Below, in pieces: positions 1-6,898 of a stretch of 64,000 nucleotides of DNA. Positions within the stretch are counted from its first letter, which is position 1. Each line of letters starts with the position of its first letter. A program made the position numbers and the translations under genes. Source of the stretch: Pleomorphovibrio marinus (GTDB lineage: Bacteria > Bacteroidota > Bacteroidia > Cytophagales > Cyclobacteriaceae); NCBI RefSeq assembly GCF_003347495.1, contig NZ_QCXY01000001.1:434001-498000 (forward strand). The letters are read 5' to 3'. Below the pieces are notes generated by a model, which did no database searches, was not told the DNA's origin, and was given only the letters and a program-made list of their open reading frames with translations.

Positions 1-861
1 CTTTCGAAAATGTTGCATGGAACTCGTTTCCATATAAGGCAAATCCGCATTTTCCTGCATGATTCCCATGAATTTTTCCATGTCTTCCGTATGCTCCGCG
101 CGGATCACATCAATAGCTTCATCATGGGTTACGATACCCACCAGTTGATCCTTCATGTTAAGTACAGGTATGGCCAGCAGGTCATAGTCCTCGATTTTCC
201 TGGCCACCTCTTCCCTATCGTCAATCACCCTAGCAAAGACAAAATTCTCATGCAGAATTTCACTAATTAATTGGGTGGGCCTGGCCATTATCAAATCCTT
301 TAAGGAAACAAAGCCCACCATCTTCATCTGGTAATCCACCGCGTAAACGTAATAGATCATCTTCTTGGAGGGGGAGTCCCTTCTCACCTTGGCCATGGCA
401 GACTCCACCGTCATGGAAGACTGAATGGTGGCAAAATCAGTGCTCATTATCCCACCGGCTGTTTCGGGGGGATAGGCACTGAGGCGGATCACGTCCTCCC
501 TTACAGGCTTGGTAAGATATGGCAATATTGCTGCCTGCTCCTCCTGAACCATATGCTGAAAAAGATCACACCTGTCCTCAGAGGGCATATTTTCAAAGAT
601 GGGCGAAAACCTTCTTTTGCTTATTTTCTGAAAGAAATTAAGCTGTCGCTTGATATCGAACCCAGTGAAAATTTTCGCCTGATCCTCCTCCTCAAAGTAA
701 TCCAGCACGGATAGAATAATCTCCTCTTCTTTACTCTCTAAAACCTCTGAGACTTCCACTAGTGGCAATTTCTTAAGGAGGGGGAGCAATTCCTTGAGTT
801 TTTGGGGGTCATCCAGTGCTTCCCAATCTATTATTTCATCTGTATTGTCAAAATGTTTCAT
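1..861 (-). CDS. mgtE: Magnesium transporter MgtE, N-terminal part (cut by window edge)
   Basis: Translating the minus strand from the ATG at 861 gives 287 open codons that run off the window at base 1. The protein starts MKHFDNTDEIIDWEALDD. It shows an acidic, helical MgtE N-terminal domain (about residues 15-135) with the hallmark PPETAGGIMSTD near residue 155, followed by two CBS domains (about 145-205 and 205-265). In this family these cytosolic domains sense Mg2+ and gate a five-helix channel domain, which would lie outside the window. The start codon overlaps the stop of the mgtC-like gene (TCAT at 858-861, ATGA on the coding strand), so translation is probably coupled and both serve Mg2+ homeostasis. 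Identification is by motif and domain order; the pore domain is not visible. Confidence 0.88.
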   Translation of the reverse strand, partial: MKHFDNTDEIIDWEALDDPQKLKELLPLLKKLPLVEVSEVLESKEEEIILSVLDYFEEEDQAKIFTGFDIKRQLNFFQKISKRRFSPIFENMPSEDRCDLFQHMVQEEQAAILPYLTKPVREDVIRLSAYPPETAGGIMSTDFATIQSSMTVESAMAKVRRDSPSKKMIYYVYAVDYQMKMVGFVSLKDLIMARPTQLISEILHENFVFARVIDDREEVARKIEDYDLLAIPVLNMKDQLVGIVTHDEAIDVIRAEHTEDMEKFMGIMQENADLPYMETSSMQHFRK

Positions 862-1571
862 TCTTCCATTGCTTGTGCCTCAAATTCCCAACTTACTTCC
901 ATAACCCCGTATTCGAGGGTGAGTTTGCCGGCGAACCCTTCTATTATCTCATCGCTTTTTCCTACAGCAAAAACCTGAGCCTCCACAAGGGAGTGGTCAG
1001 GATTACCGTTGTCGCTGCTTTTCAGGAACCTTAATTGGAGATTTCTGTGAACCTTGATAATCTCCAACATCATTACCCTAAGGTGATTTTCCACTCTGTC
1101 CAAATATTTTATCTTAATAAAATAAAAGTAAGTTCCTTCCTCTTCTGTCTTATCTTGGGGTATAGCACTGAGCTTAATCCCCAAGGGTCGTAGCACAATA
1201 TGGGCAAACATGATAGCTGCAGCCGTGATCAAGGATTCAGCATGTAAGCCAACTCCTGCCAAGGATCCCACAGCAGCCGAACACCAGATGGTGGCCGCAG
1301 TATTTAAACCCTGTACATTAAACCCATCTTTCATGATTACCCCAGCACCTAAAAATCCAATGCCAGTCACAATCTGCCCTGCAACCCGGGATGGGTCACC
1401 TGTGTCCCCCGTAAGGGAAACCAACAAAAGAATAGATGCAGCAGCACCAGTGGCTACCAAGGTATTGGTACGCAAACCTGCACTTTTTTGTCTCCATTGG
1501 CCCTCAAGCCCTATTGCTGCACCTAGGAACATGGTAAGTCCCAGCCGTAGTATAAAAGTGGTCAAGGTCAT
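858..1571 (-). CDS. MgtC/SapB family membrane protein
   Basis: A 237-residue inner-membrane protein. Residues 1-135 contain about four or five hydrophobic helices with family motifs: RLGLTMFLGAAIGLEGQWR with the conserved acidic residue after GL, then RTNTLVATGAA, and GIGFLGAGVIMKDG followed by GLNTAATIWCSAAVGSLAG. Residues about 145-237 form a soluble C-terminal domain like the ACT-type domain of MgtC proteins. MgtC proteins are known to be linked to growth under Mg2+ limitation and, in some species, to inhibition of F-type ATP synthase. The stop overlaps the mgtE start by four bases. The 5' leader is about 120 nt long if the TAAATTTG box at 1697-1704 is the -7 element, and it contains a hairpin (1614-1638). 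Confidence 0.88.
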   Translation of the reverse strand: MTLTTFILRLGLTMFLGAAIGLEGQWRQKSAGLRTNTLVATGAAASILLLVSLTGDTGDPSRVAGQIVTGIGFLGAGVIMKDGFNVQGLNTAATIWCSAAVGSLAGVGLHAESLITAAAIMFAHIVLRPLGIKLSAIPQDKTEEEGTYFYFIKIKYLDRVENHLRVMMLEIIKVHRNLQLRFLKSSDNGNPDHSLVEAQVFAVGKSDEIIEGFAGKLTLEYGVMEVSWEFEAQAMEE

Positions 1572-1613
1572 CTTTCCTCCTTAATAGTTAGATGGCACAT
1601 CGTTTAATTTACC

Positions 1614-1638
1614 CCTTACCACCTAAAGGAGGCTAAGG
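1614..1638 (-). promoter_or_regulatory. Hairpin in the 5' leader of mgtC-mgtE
   Basis: Two arms pair on either side of a four-base loop: CCTTA with TAAGG (outer, five pairs) and CCACC with GGAGG (inner, four pairs around one A-A mismatch), with one bulged C. It lies 43-67 bases upstream of the mgtC start and is not followed by a T-run, so it is not a simple terminator. A control role in Mg2+ response is inference from position only. The sequence does not match the conserved M-box core as I know it. Confidence 0.35.
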
Positions 1639-1696
1639 AAAATCATTGTTTTCGTATTCCTGATGGGGGTTTTTCCATTTTTTTTGAATTTCGATA

Positions 1697-1704
1697 CAAA
1701 TTTA
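1697..1704 (-). promoter_or_regulatory. Candidate -7 box for mgtC-mgtE
   Basis: On the minus strand the bases read TAAATTTG, which fits the Bacteroidota -7 consensus TAnnTTTG. I see no convincing TTG -33 box at the expected 19-21 base distance, so the call is weak. Confidence 0.25.
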
Positions 1705-1845
1705 AGCAAAGACCATGCAGGGGTTTGATGGAAACACTTAAAAAAAACATTAGAATTTCATTAGACATCTAATCAGAAGTATGGCATCTCCTTCAATAGC
1801 CTAAATCCATATTCCTTAGGTATTATTGGTAAAACTTGATAATCC

Positions 1846-2101
1846 ATGAAATCGAGCACGTCTACAGGCAGGCATGACGAGCACGTCACACACTGGGATG
1901 CCCCGATGGCTATCGGGGAGATGCGAGATTCCCCCGAAACAAGTTCCCCGAATCGAGTTCGGGGCAGGCAGGGGCAGGCTATATGGCCTTTAAAAAACAA
2001 ATTATAATCATATGAAATGCCCATGAGAAAGTGTTCTCACACAGGGGGATGATTAACCTGGGCATTCCATCTGACCACTGAAAAACAATTATAAACAGAT
2101 G
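1846..2101 (+). repeat. Dispersed palindromic element, copy A (modules M2 then M1)
   Basis: Module M2 (1846 to about 2003) begins ATGAAATCGAG and carries the near-perfect palindrome CCCCGATGGCTATCGGGG (1901-1918) and the hairpin CCCCGAATCGAGTTCGGGG (1946-1964), then GGCAGGCTATATGGCC. Module M1 (about 2004-2101) carries three helices: AATGCCC/GGGCATT (2016-2022 with 2060-2066), TGAGAA/TTCTCA (2024-2029 with 2034-2039) and CATCTG/CAGATG (2068-2073 with 2096-2101). The last arm contains the start codon of the downstream gene. M2 is shared with 4782-4943, both modules with 60038-60272, and parts with 39868-39987. The look is REP-like or MITE-like. The stretch 1572-1845 before it holds only the mgtC leader and nothing else I can recognise. 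Confidence 0.8.
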
Positions 2102-3394
2102 AAACATATACATTCATCCACCTGGTTAGCCATGGTAATAGCCGGGATGGCGCTTGGTACCGCCTGGGCAATACGGGGACAATTTGGTCATGAACAAGGT
2201 GCAGCTTGGGCAGGGGGAATAGGTTGCCTTTGCATTGTATTGCTCGCCAAAAAACAAGATTGGTACAATAAAGCCATAAAAGCAGCTTTTGCAGGTGCAG
2301 TGGGATGGGGGCTTGGTGGGATGATGAGCTATGGAGCTGTGGTGGGTTACGGCAGAGGTGTAGATCTAGTTAATGTGTATTATGGTTTGCTGATGCTTTT
2401 GGTAATTGGAGGGTTGTATGGTTTTGTAGGCGGGGGCCTGTTTGGACTGGCACTGGCCGATCACCAAAAAAAGAAGGTGAAATGGCATCAGGTAATAACA
2501 GAAATGACAGTGGGAGCCATCATTTTCTATTATTTTATCATAGAACAATTAGGTATATATATGACCCCTCCTCGATCTGAAGCTTGGGGAGTCAGTGCGG
2601 GCATGGCCATAGCATTGTTCTATTACATGGTAAGAACTAAACAACATTCTGCCCTTAGGGTAGCCGTCTTTGCTGCCTTTGGAGGAGGTTTTGGCTTTGC
2701 TTTCGGCAATTTTCTGCAGGTTTTAGGCAATGTGGCCCAGCTGAATTTCAATATGTGGAACGTAATGGAATATTCGCTGGGATTTTTTGGGGGTGCTGGA
2801 ATGGCATACGCAGTCTTTACCTCCGATTGGCCAGTGGTAGAAAAGACCAAATTTTTCAACAGTAACCTTATGGTTCCCTTGGTTGGTTTGGTTTTAATGA
2901 TTCCTTTCTTTGTATGGCAACAGTCCTTTGTTATGAAAGACCTTCAGCCCACCTTGGAAAGACTGGTGGAAGGTGAGACTTCCACCTTAATTAGGATCTT
3001 TCAGTGGTTAGCCTTTGCTGCCTTTATTATTCCAGCTATTTTATGGATCAGAACCTTTTATAGGGTAAGGTTAGGATTTAGCAATAAAATCAAAAAAGCA
3101 CAGGTTAAGGGTCTATTCTTGGGCGTTTTCGGAATTTATCTCTTTTTCACCTTTTTGATTACAGGTTCCATTCTGAGTTTCTACCGCATAGAGCAATTCC
3201 TCTATATACTGAATTTTGGACTTATCATTTGGCTAATTCCACAGGTAAAAATTAAGGAAACCATAAGACCCATAGCCCCAGTTAAATGGAGTTATGCCTT
3301 ATTGGCTGTGATGGTATTCCTCCTTTTGCTCAGCATAATCGCAATCAACACCCATGGGGAAATGCCCGGGATGAATAGAAGGTTCGAATTTTGA
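2099..3394 (+). CDS. Polytopic membrane protein of unknown function
   Basis: A 431-residue protein that I cannot assign. It has about 11-12 hydrophobic segments and an unusually glycine-rich first half, with motifs GTAWAIRGQFGHEQGAAWAGG near residue 20-40 (starting after a first helix), GGMMSYGAVVGYGRG near 85 and GFVGGGLFGLALAD near 115. A later segment, AAFGGGFGFAFGNF, near residue 195 resembles the first, which suggests internal symmetry as in many transporters. There is no signal peptide lipobox and no soluble domain. The start codon lies inside the last arm of repeat copy A, so the repeat supplies the 5' UTR and probably the start. It converges on the metallophosphoesterase gene through a shared hairpin. 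A transporter or permease is possible but unproven. Confidence 0.6.
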   Translation: MKHIHSSTWLAMVIAGMALGTAWAIRGQFGHEQGAAWAGGIGCLCIVLLAKKQDWYNKAIKAAFAGAVGWGLGGMMSYGAVVGYGRGVDLVNVYYGLLMLLVIGGLYGFVGGGLFGLALADHQKKKVKWHQVITEMTVGAIIFYYFIIEQLGIYMTPPRSEAWGVSAGMAIALFYYMVRTKQHSALRVAVFAAFGGGFGFAFGNFLQVLGNVAQLNFNMWNVMEYSLGFFGGAGMAYAVFTSDWPVVEKTKFFNSNLMVPLVGLVLMIPFFVWQQSFVMKDLQPTLERLVEGETSTLIRIFQWLAFAAFIIPAILWIRTFYRVRLGFSNKIKKAQVKGLFLGVFGIYLFFTFLITGSILSFYRIEQFLYILNFGLIIWLIPQVKIKETIRPIAPVKWSYALLAVMVFLLLLSIIAINTHGEMPGMNRRFEF

Positions 3395-3404
3395 AACCCA
3401 AAAA

Positions 3405-3434
3405 AGCAGAAAGTAACCCTACTTACTTTCTGCT
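3405..3434. terminator. Bidirectional hairpin terminator between convergent genes
   Basis: A perfect 12-bp inverted repeat (3405-3416 AGCAGAAAGTAA with 3423-3434 TTACTTTCTGCT) with a six-base loop, flanked by an A-run on the left and TTT on the right. The right arm contains the stop codon and last codons of the minus-strand metallophosphoesterase. Confidence 0.75.
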
Positions 3435-4784
3435 TTCCAAGTACTCGGGGATATCAGGGATCTTATCTATCCGCTTGTTTTTACCATCCGGGCCTTTATG
3501 CAACTCAAAGGCATCATAAAGATTTCCATCGGCGGTATATGCTTCAAAGCTAAGCACCCCTTCCAGCGACACATGTATCAGTTGATACATTTGGGTTAGG
3601 GAAGCTCTCCTTTGCATCCAGGGCAAATCCAAGACTTCATACATTTTGATCCCGGCCATGCTTACTACATACATGGTTCCCTCTTCACCTGCTTGGACTT
3701 CAGTAATATCTCCATTTTCGGAGGCGCCTACCATACCTCTTCCATATCCATGGTCGTGCCCCTGAAGCACTAGGTCCACTTGATGTTTGTCCATCAGGGG
3801 TTTAAAATGCTTTCTTAAATCCTTATTGTCTCTGTTATCCTTTGTCGAATAGAAGGGGTGATGGATAGTGATTACCGTCCATTCCCTAGAATCATGGGTT
3901 AGAATAGAATCCAACCATTCTACTTGTTTTTGTTTGAGGTAAGGGCTTTCTTCGATTTCCTCAGCGTTCAGGGAGATCATTTTCACATGAGGGAAATTCA
4001 CCTGATAGCAAGTTTCCTCCGTCCCAGCAGGGCCATTCAGCGGCAAATTAAACTGGGGTCTCCATTGTGGGGATAATTGCTCATCTTTTCCGTATTCATG
4101 GTTGCCCGGAGTCATCATACTAGGCACTGTTGCATGGATAAATCCTCCAGCTCCAAACCATTCCCCCCATTCAAAGTCATTGTTGTACCGGTTGATCAAA
4201 TCCCCAGCATGAAGAGAGAAATCTATTTGGGGGTGCCTGAGATAAGCTTGTCGAAGGAGTCTAGACCAATGGTCCCTGACCCCATTTTGGGCATCTCCAA
4301 AATAGAAAAACGTAAGCCCCCTTTCCGAGGGGTCAGGCATATCAAATTGAAACCATTCACTCCAGAACTCCCCATAACCTACTCTATATACATAGGATTT
4401 CCCCGGTTCCAGGTCACTTATGGTAGCTGCATGGTAATAGGATTCAATTGTGGGGTTTTCATCATGTCTCACTGAAAGAAACTCACTATTTGCCTTTTTG
4501 GTCTTCACCTGATCCAGAAAACCGGTTCCTACAGTGGCCTCCGCCCACTGTACCTCCCCATTTTTTTCCTGTACAGAAGTCCGCCAATTTACCGCAACGG
4601 ACTTCAAAGGTTCATCACTGAGGTTAAGAATTACCCTATCCGGAACTTTACTTGGCAAATATGTTCTATTCAGATCATTTACACTGACTTTATTTTCTGA
4701 TTGCGCATGGGATACCAAGAATATCCCCAATGCCCCTACGGTGAGAAAAAATAGATGAACGATTACTTTAATTTTGATTTTCAT
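3423..4784 (-). CDS. Secreted metallophosphoesterase, purple-acid-phosphatase type
   Basis: A 453-residue exported protein. Residues 1-28 form a signal peptide ending near SHAQ. Residues about 45-150 are a fibronectin-III-like domain as in purple acid phosphatases. Residues about 155-400 are a calcineurin-like metallophosphoesterase domain with the five metal-binding blocks visible: GDAQN (163-167), AGDLINRY (193-200), GNHE (227-230), IHH (307-309) and GHDHGYGR (342-349). The family hydrolyses phosphomonoesters or diesters; the substrate here is unknown. Its start ATG is the ATGAAA at the end of repeat copy B. It is a relative of the gene at 16826, and the two flank the duplicated susC/susD locus, suggesting a joint role in acquiring phosphorylated nutrients (inference). 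Confidence 0.85.
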   Translation of the reverse strand: MKIKIKVIVHLFFLTVGALGIFLVSHAQSENKVSVNDLNRTYLPSKVPDRVILNLSDEPLKSVAVNWRTSVQEKNGEVQWAEATVGTGFLDQVKTKKANSEFLSVRHDENPTIESYYHAATISDLEPGKSYVYRVGYGEFWSEWFQFDMPDPSERGLTFFYFGDAQNGVRDHWSRLLRQAYLRHPQIDFSLHAGDLINRYNNDFEWGEWFGAGGFIHATVPSMMTPGNHEYGKDEQLSPQWRPQFNLPLNGPAGTEETCYQVNFPHVKMISLNAEEIEESPYLKQKQVEWLDSILTHDSREWTVITIHHPFYSTKDNRDNKDLRKHFKPLMDKHQVDLVLQGHDHGYGRGMVGASENGDITEVQAGEEGTMYVVSMAGIKMYEVLDLPWMQRRASLTQMYQLIHVSLEGVLSFEAYTADGNLYDAFELHKGPDGKNKRIDKIPDIPEYLESRK

Positions 4785-4943
4785 ATGTTTATAATTTCTT
4801 TTTAGCGGTCATATAGCCTGCCCCTGCTTGCCCCGAACTTGCTTCGGGGAACTTGTTTCGGGGGAATCTCGCAACGATAATCATCCCTCCGTTTGTCGCT
4901 TGCGTCATGCCCTGACTGCCGTCAGGACAGGCTCGATTTCATA
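4782..4943 (-). repeat. Dispersed palindromic element, copy B (module M2 only)
   Basis: Read on the minus strand it runs from ATGAAATCGAG (4943 downward) through the hairpin CCCCGAAGCAAGTTCGGGG (4831-4849) to GGCAGGCTATATGACC and ends ATTATAAACATATGAAA. That last ATGAAA is the start of the metallophosphoesterase at 4784. The middle differs from copy A and lacks the 18-bp palindrome; module M1 is absent. Confidence 0.75.
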
Positions 4944-5120
4944 GAGATTTTCTAGAAAAAAGGCAATCGCATTAGGATTGATGCCCTACATATACTACTT
5001 AAAAGAAAAGGTTATGGCCATCCTGATTTTATAGAAATAAAAAAGAAGCTTTTAGAATAAAAACGCATGTTGAATTGGAGACCGAGGAATAAATGCTCTA
5101 CTCCCTAGAAACCAATAAAA
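4944..5120. other. Intergenic stretch without recognised features
   Basis: Between repeat copy B and the susD terminator. I see no ORF with coding character, no RNA gene and no clear promoter here. It should contain the promoter for the metallophosphoesterase unless that lies in the repeat. Confidence 0.4.
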
Positions 5121-5145
5121 AACCCAGCCGAAGCGGCTGGGTTTT
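5121..5145 (-). terminator. Rho-independent terminator of the first susC-susD unit
   Basis: The inverted repeat AACCCAGCC/GGCTGGGTT, with a short loop, is followed on the minus strand by TTTTTTATT. It lies 22 bases past the susD stop. Confidence 0.85.
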
Positions 5146-5167
5146 CATTACCATTTATTACTAAAAT

Positions 5168-6883
5168 TTACCAGGGTTTCCCGGTCCCTTGCAGGATCCA
5201 TGGTTTGGCCCATTGATTGTTTGGCCCAATAATAGCCCCAAAGTTGCTTGTCTCCAGCCTACTTATGGCACCTGATAAATTCTGTGCATTAAAGTTGATC
5301 TCATTGTCACCATAGGGAAAACGAACAGCAACAACAGGTTCCAAGGCTGCTGGGCCGGCAGACATTGTCGGCATGCCCGTTCTTCTCCAGTCAAACCACC
5401 CTTCTGGACAGGTCCAACTGGCCACCCATTTTTGTTCCGCAATTTGCGGCAATGGATCGGTACTGTTAAAAGCTACTCCTTCTTGGGCCACAAACTGGCT
5501 AAATTGATTCCCCACACCCCAGGTGTTCAGGGACTGCTGTATACCTGCATGATAGTGTTCTTCTGCATTCCCAGTGCTCCAGCCACGTGCTGCTGCTTCA
5601 GCGAATATAAAATGAACCTCAGCTGCGGAAATTATCCTGGCGCTCAGCATAGGCCCACTTGGGTCTCTGTACATATCCGCCAACTGAGAAACATGCTGAT
5701 TTTCTATCGTTTGCCCTACAGTGGGGTTAAAATTGTATCCATCGGGAGTGGAAACCCCAGGAGGAACCCCGACAATTTCGCGGGTATCAATTGGGATGTC
5801 CCTAAGAGCAGGGTCGGCAGCTTTCAAAACTGGATTAAAGCGTCTTGTGAATTTATTTCCAGCCGCAATTAATTCTACATATTGGGCATCCAAATAGGAC
5901 CTAACTCCATCTAACAATTCCCCATTTCTACGGATAAAGGGTTCAATTGCCACATCGAGATCGGTGTCCTCTACCCATTGGCAGTGTACGGGCCTAAACC
6001 ACACCATTGTCCTGGGGTCATCGGAACCAAGCATAAGATTCGTAAGTGTAGAACATGGCTTTTGCCTCCTGAATTCAGAGCCAGCACTTCCTGATTGAGG
6101 CACGTTATTGGGCCAGGAATCAGAAGTCACATTACCAAGATATGGCATAGTTGCGTCTTGGGTGTGTCCTTGCAGGTAAATACCCGACTGGTAGATGCTT
6201 TCTACTCCGGCTCTGGCCACTTGTGGCAATTTTTCCGAAAGCCGCATATAGTAGCGCAACCTAAGAGAATTAGCAAACCTCCGCCAATGGTCTATATTGC
6301 CATTATAATACAGATCGTTTGAGTTGTTCATTCCCGTAGTGTTCCCACTAGCAAAGATTTCTACAGCCAATCCCAAATCTTCAAGTATTCCCTGATAAAT
6401 GACTTCCTGACTGTCAAATTGAGGGAAAAGTACATCAGTATTACCTCTCAAAGCTTCCGTATAGGGAGCGTCTCCCCATATGTCTGTGATGTTGGCAAAA
6501 ATAAATGCCCGCATGGTCAAGGCAATACCTCGGTGAAACTGAAAATCCAGTTCTTCTGACCTCCTAAGCATTAGGTCATTGGTTCTGAGCATTCCATACC
6601 AACCTGTCCAATCTCTGGGTCCCCAATCATAAACATTATGACCACCCCACCAGCCATCTTTTTGGGTGTGCTGAATGGTGCCACCAATATCCCCAAAACC
6701 CAAGTTATTGTAAGAAGTACCGACCCCTGACAATACATGGGGCATTAACAAATTTGGATTAGCAGCCGAGGGGTCAATCCCATTGGGGTTTTGGTTCATT
6801 TCCTCCAACTGGTCCACACATGCACCTATGGATAGCAAGCCAGCCACGAGCATGAATGAATATATGAATTTAAGTGTCTTCAT
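5168..6883 (-). CDS. SusD/RagB-like surface lipoprotein (SusD-like_2 type), locus 1
   Basis: A 571-residue lipoprotein with signal peptide and lipobox LSIGAC (Cys22). The mature start has NPNGIDPSAANPNLLMP, typical of the SusD-like_2 branch, and the protein ends WILQGTGKPW. SusD proteins are helical (TPR-rich) lids that bind substrate on top of a SusC barrel. It follows its susC at 16 bases and is closed by a terminator at 5121, so the pair is one transcript. It is clearly a paralogue of the protein at 11094: both share the QHTQKDGW region near residue 75, RDWTGWY, PVHCQWVEDTDLDVA-type sequence in the middle and the same C-terminus. The ligand is unknown; no glycoside hydrolase is adjacent. 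Confidence 0.9.
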   Translation of the reverse strand: MKTLKFIYSFMLVAGLLSIGACVDQLEEMNQNPNGIDPSAANPNLLMPHVLSGVGTSYNNLGFGDIGGTIQHTQKDGWWGGHNVYDWGPRDWTGWYGMLRTNDLMLRRSEELDFQFHRGIALTMRAFIFANITDIWGDAPYTEALRGNTDVLFPQFDSQEVIYQGILEDLGLAVEIFASGNTTGMNNSNDLYYNGNIDHWRRFANSLRLRYYMRLSEKLPQVARAGVESIYQSGIYLQGHTQDATMPYLGNVTSDSWPNNVPQSGSAGSEFRRQKPCSTLTNLMLGSDDPRTMVWFRPVHCQWVEDTDLDVAIEPFIRRNGELLDGVRSYLDAQYVELIAAGNKFTRRFNPVLKAADPALRDIPIDTREIVGVPPGVSTPDGYNFNPTVGQTIENQHVSQLADMYRDPSGPMLSARIISAAEVHFIFAEAAARGWSTGNAEEHYHAGIQQSLNTWGVGNQFSQFVAQEGVAFNSTDPLPQIAEQKWVASWTCPEGWFDWRRTGMPTMSAGPAALEPVVAVRFPYGDNEINFNAQNLSGAISRLETSNFGAIIGPNNQWAKPWILQGTGKPW

Positions 6884-6898
6884 ATCCGTAATATTAAC

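Noticed and set aside
1572-1700. M-box (ykoK) magnesium riboswitch before mgtC
   Set aside because: The conserved core of the M-box is not seen; only a simple hairpin is present.
1773-2024. An 83-codon open frame on the minus strand
   Set aside because: It is a translation of repeat copy A (the palindromes give Pro/Arg/Gly-rich runs) and has no conserved start context.
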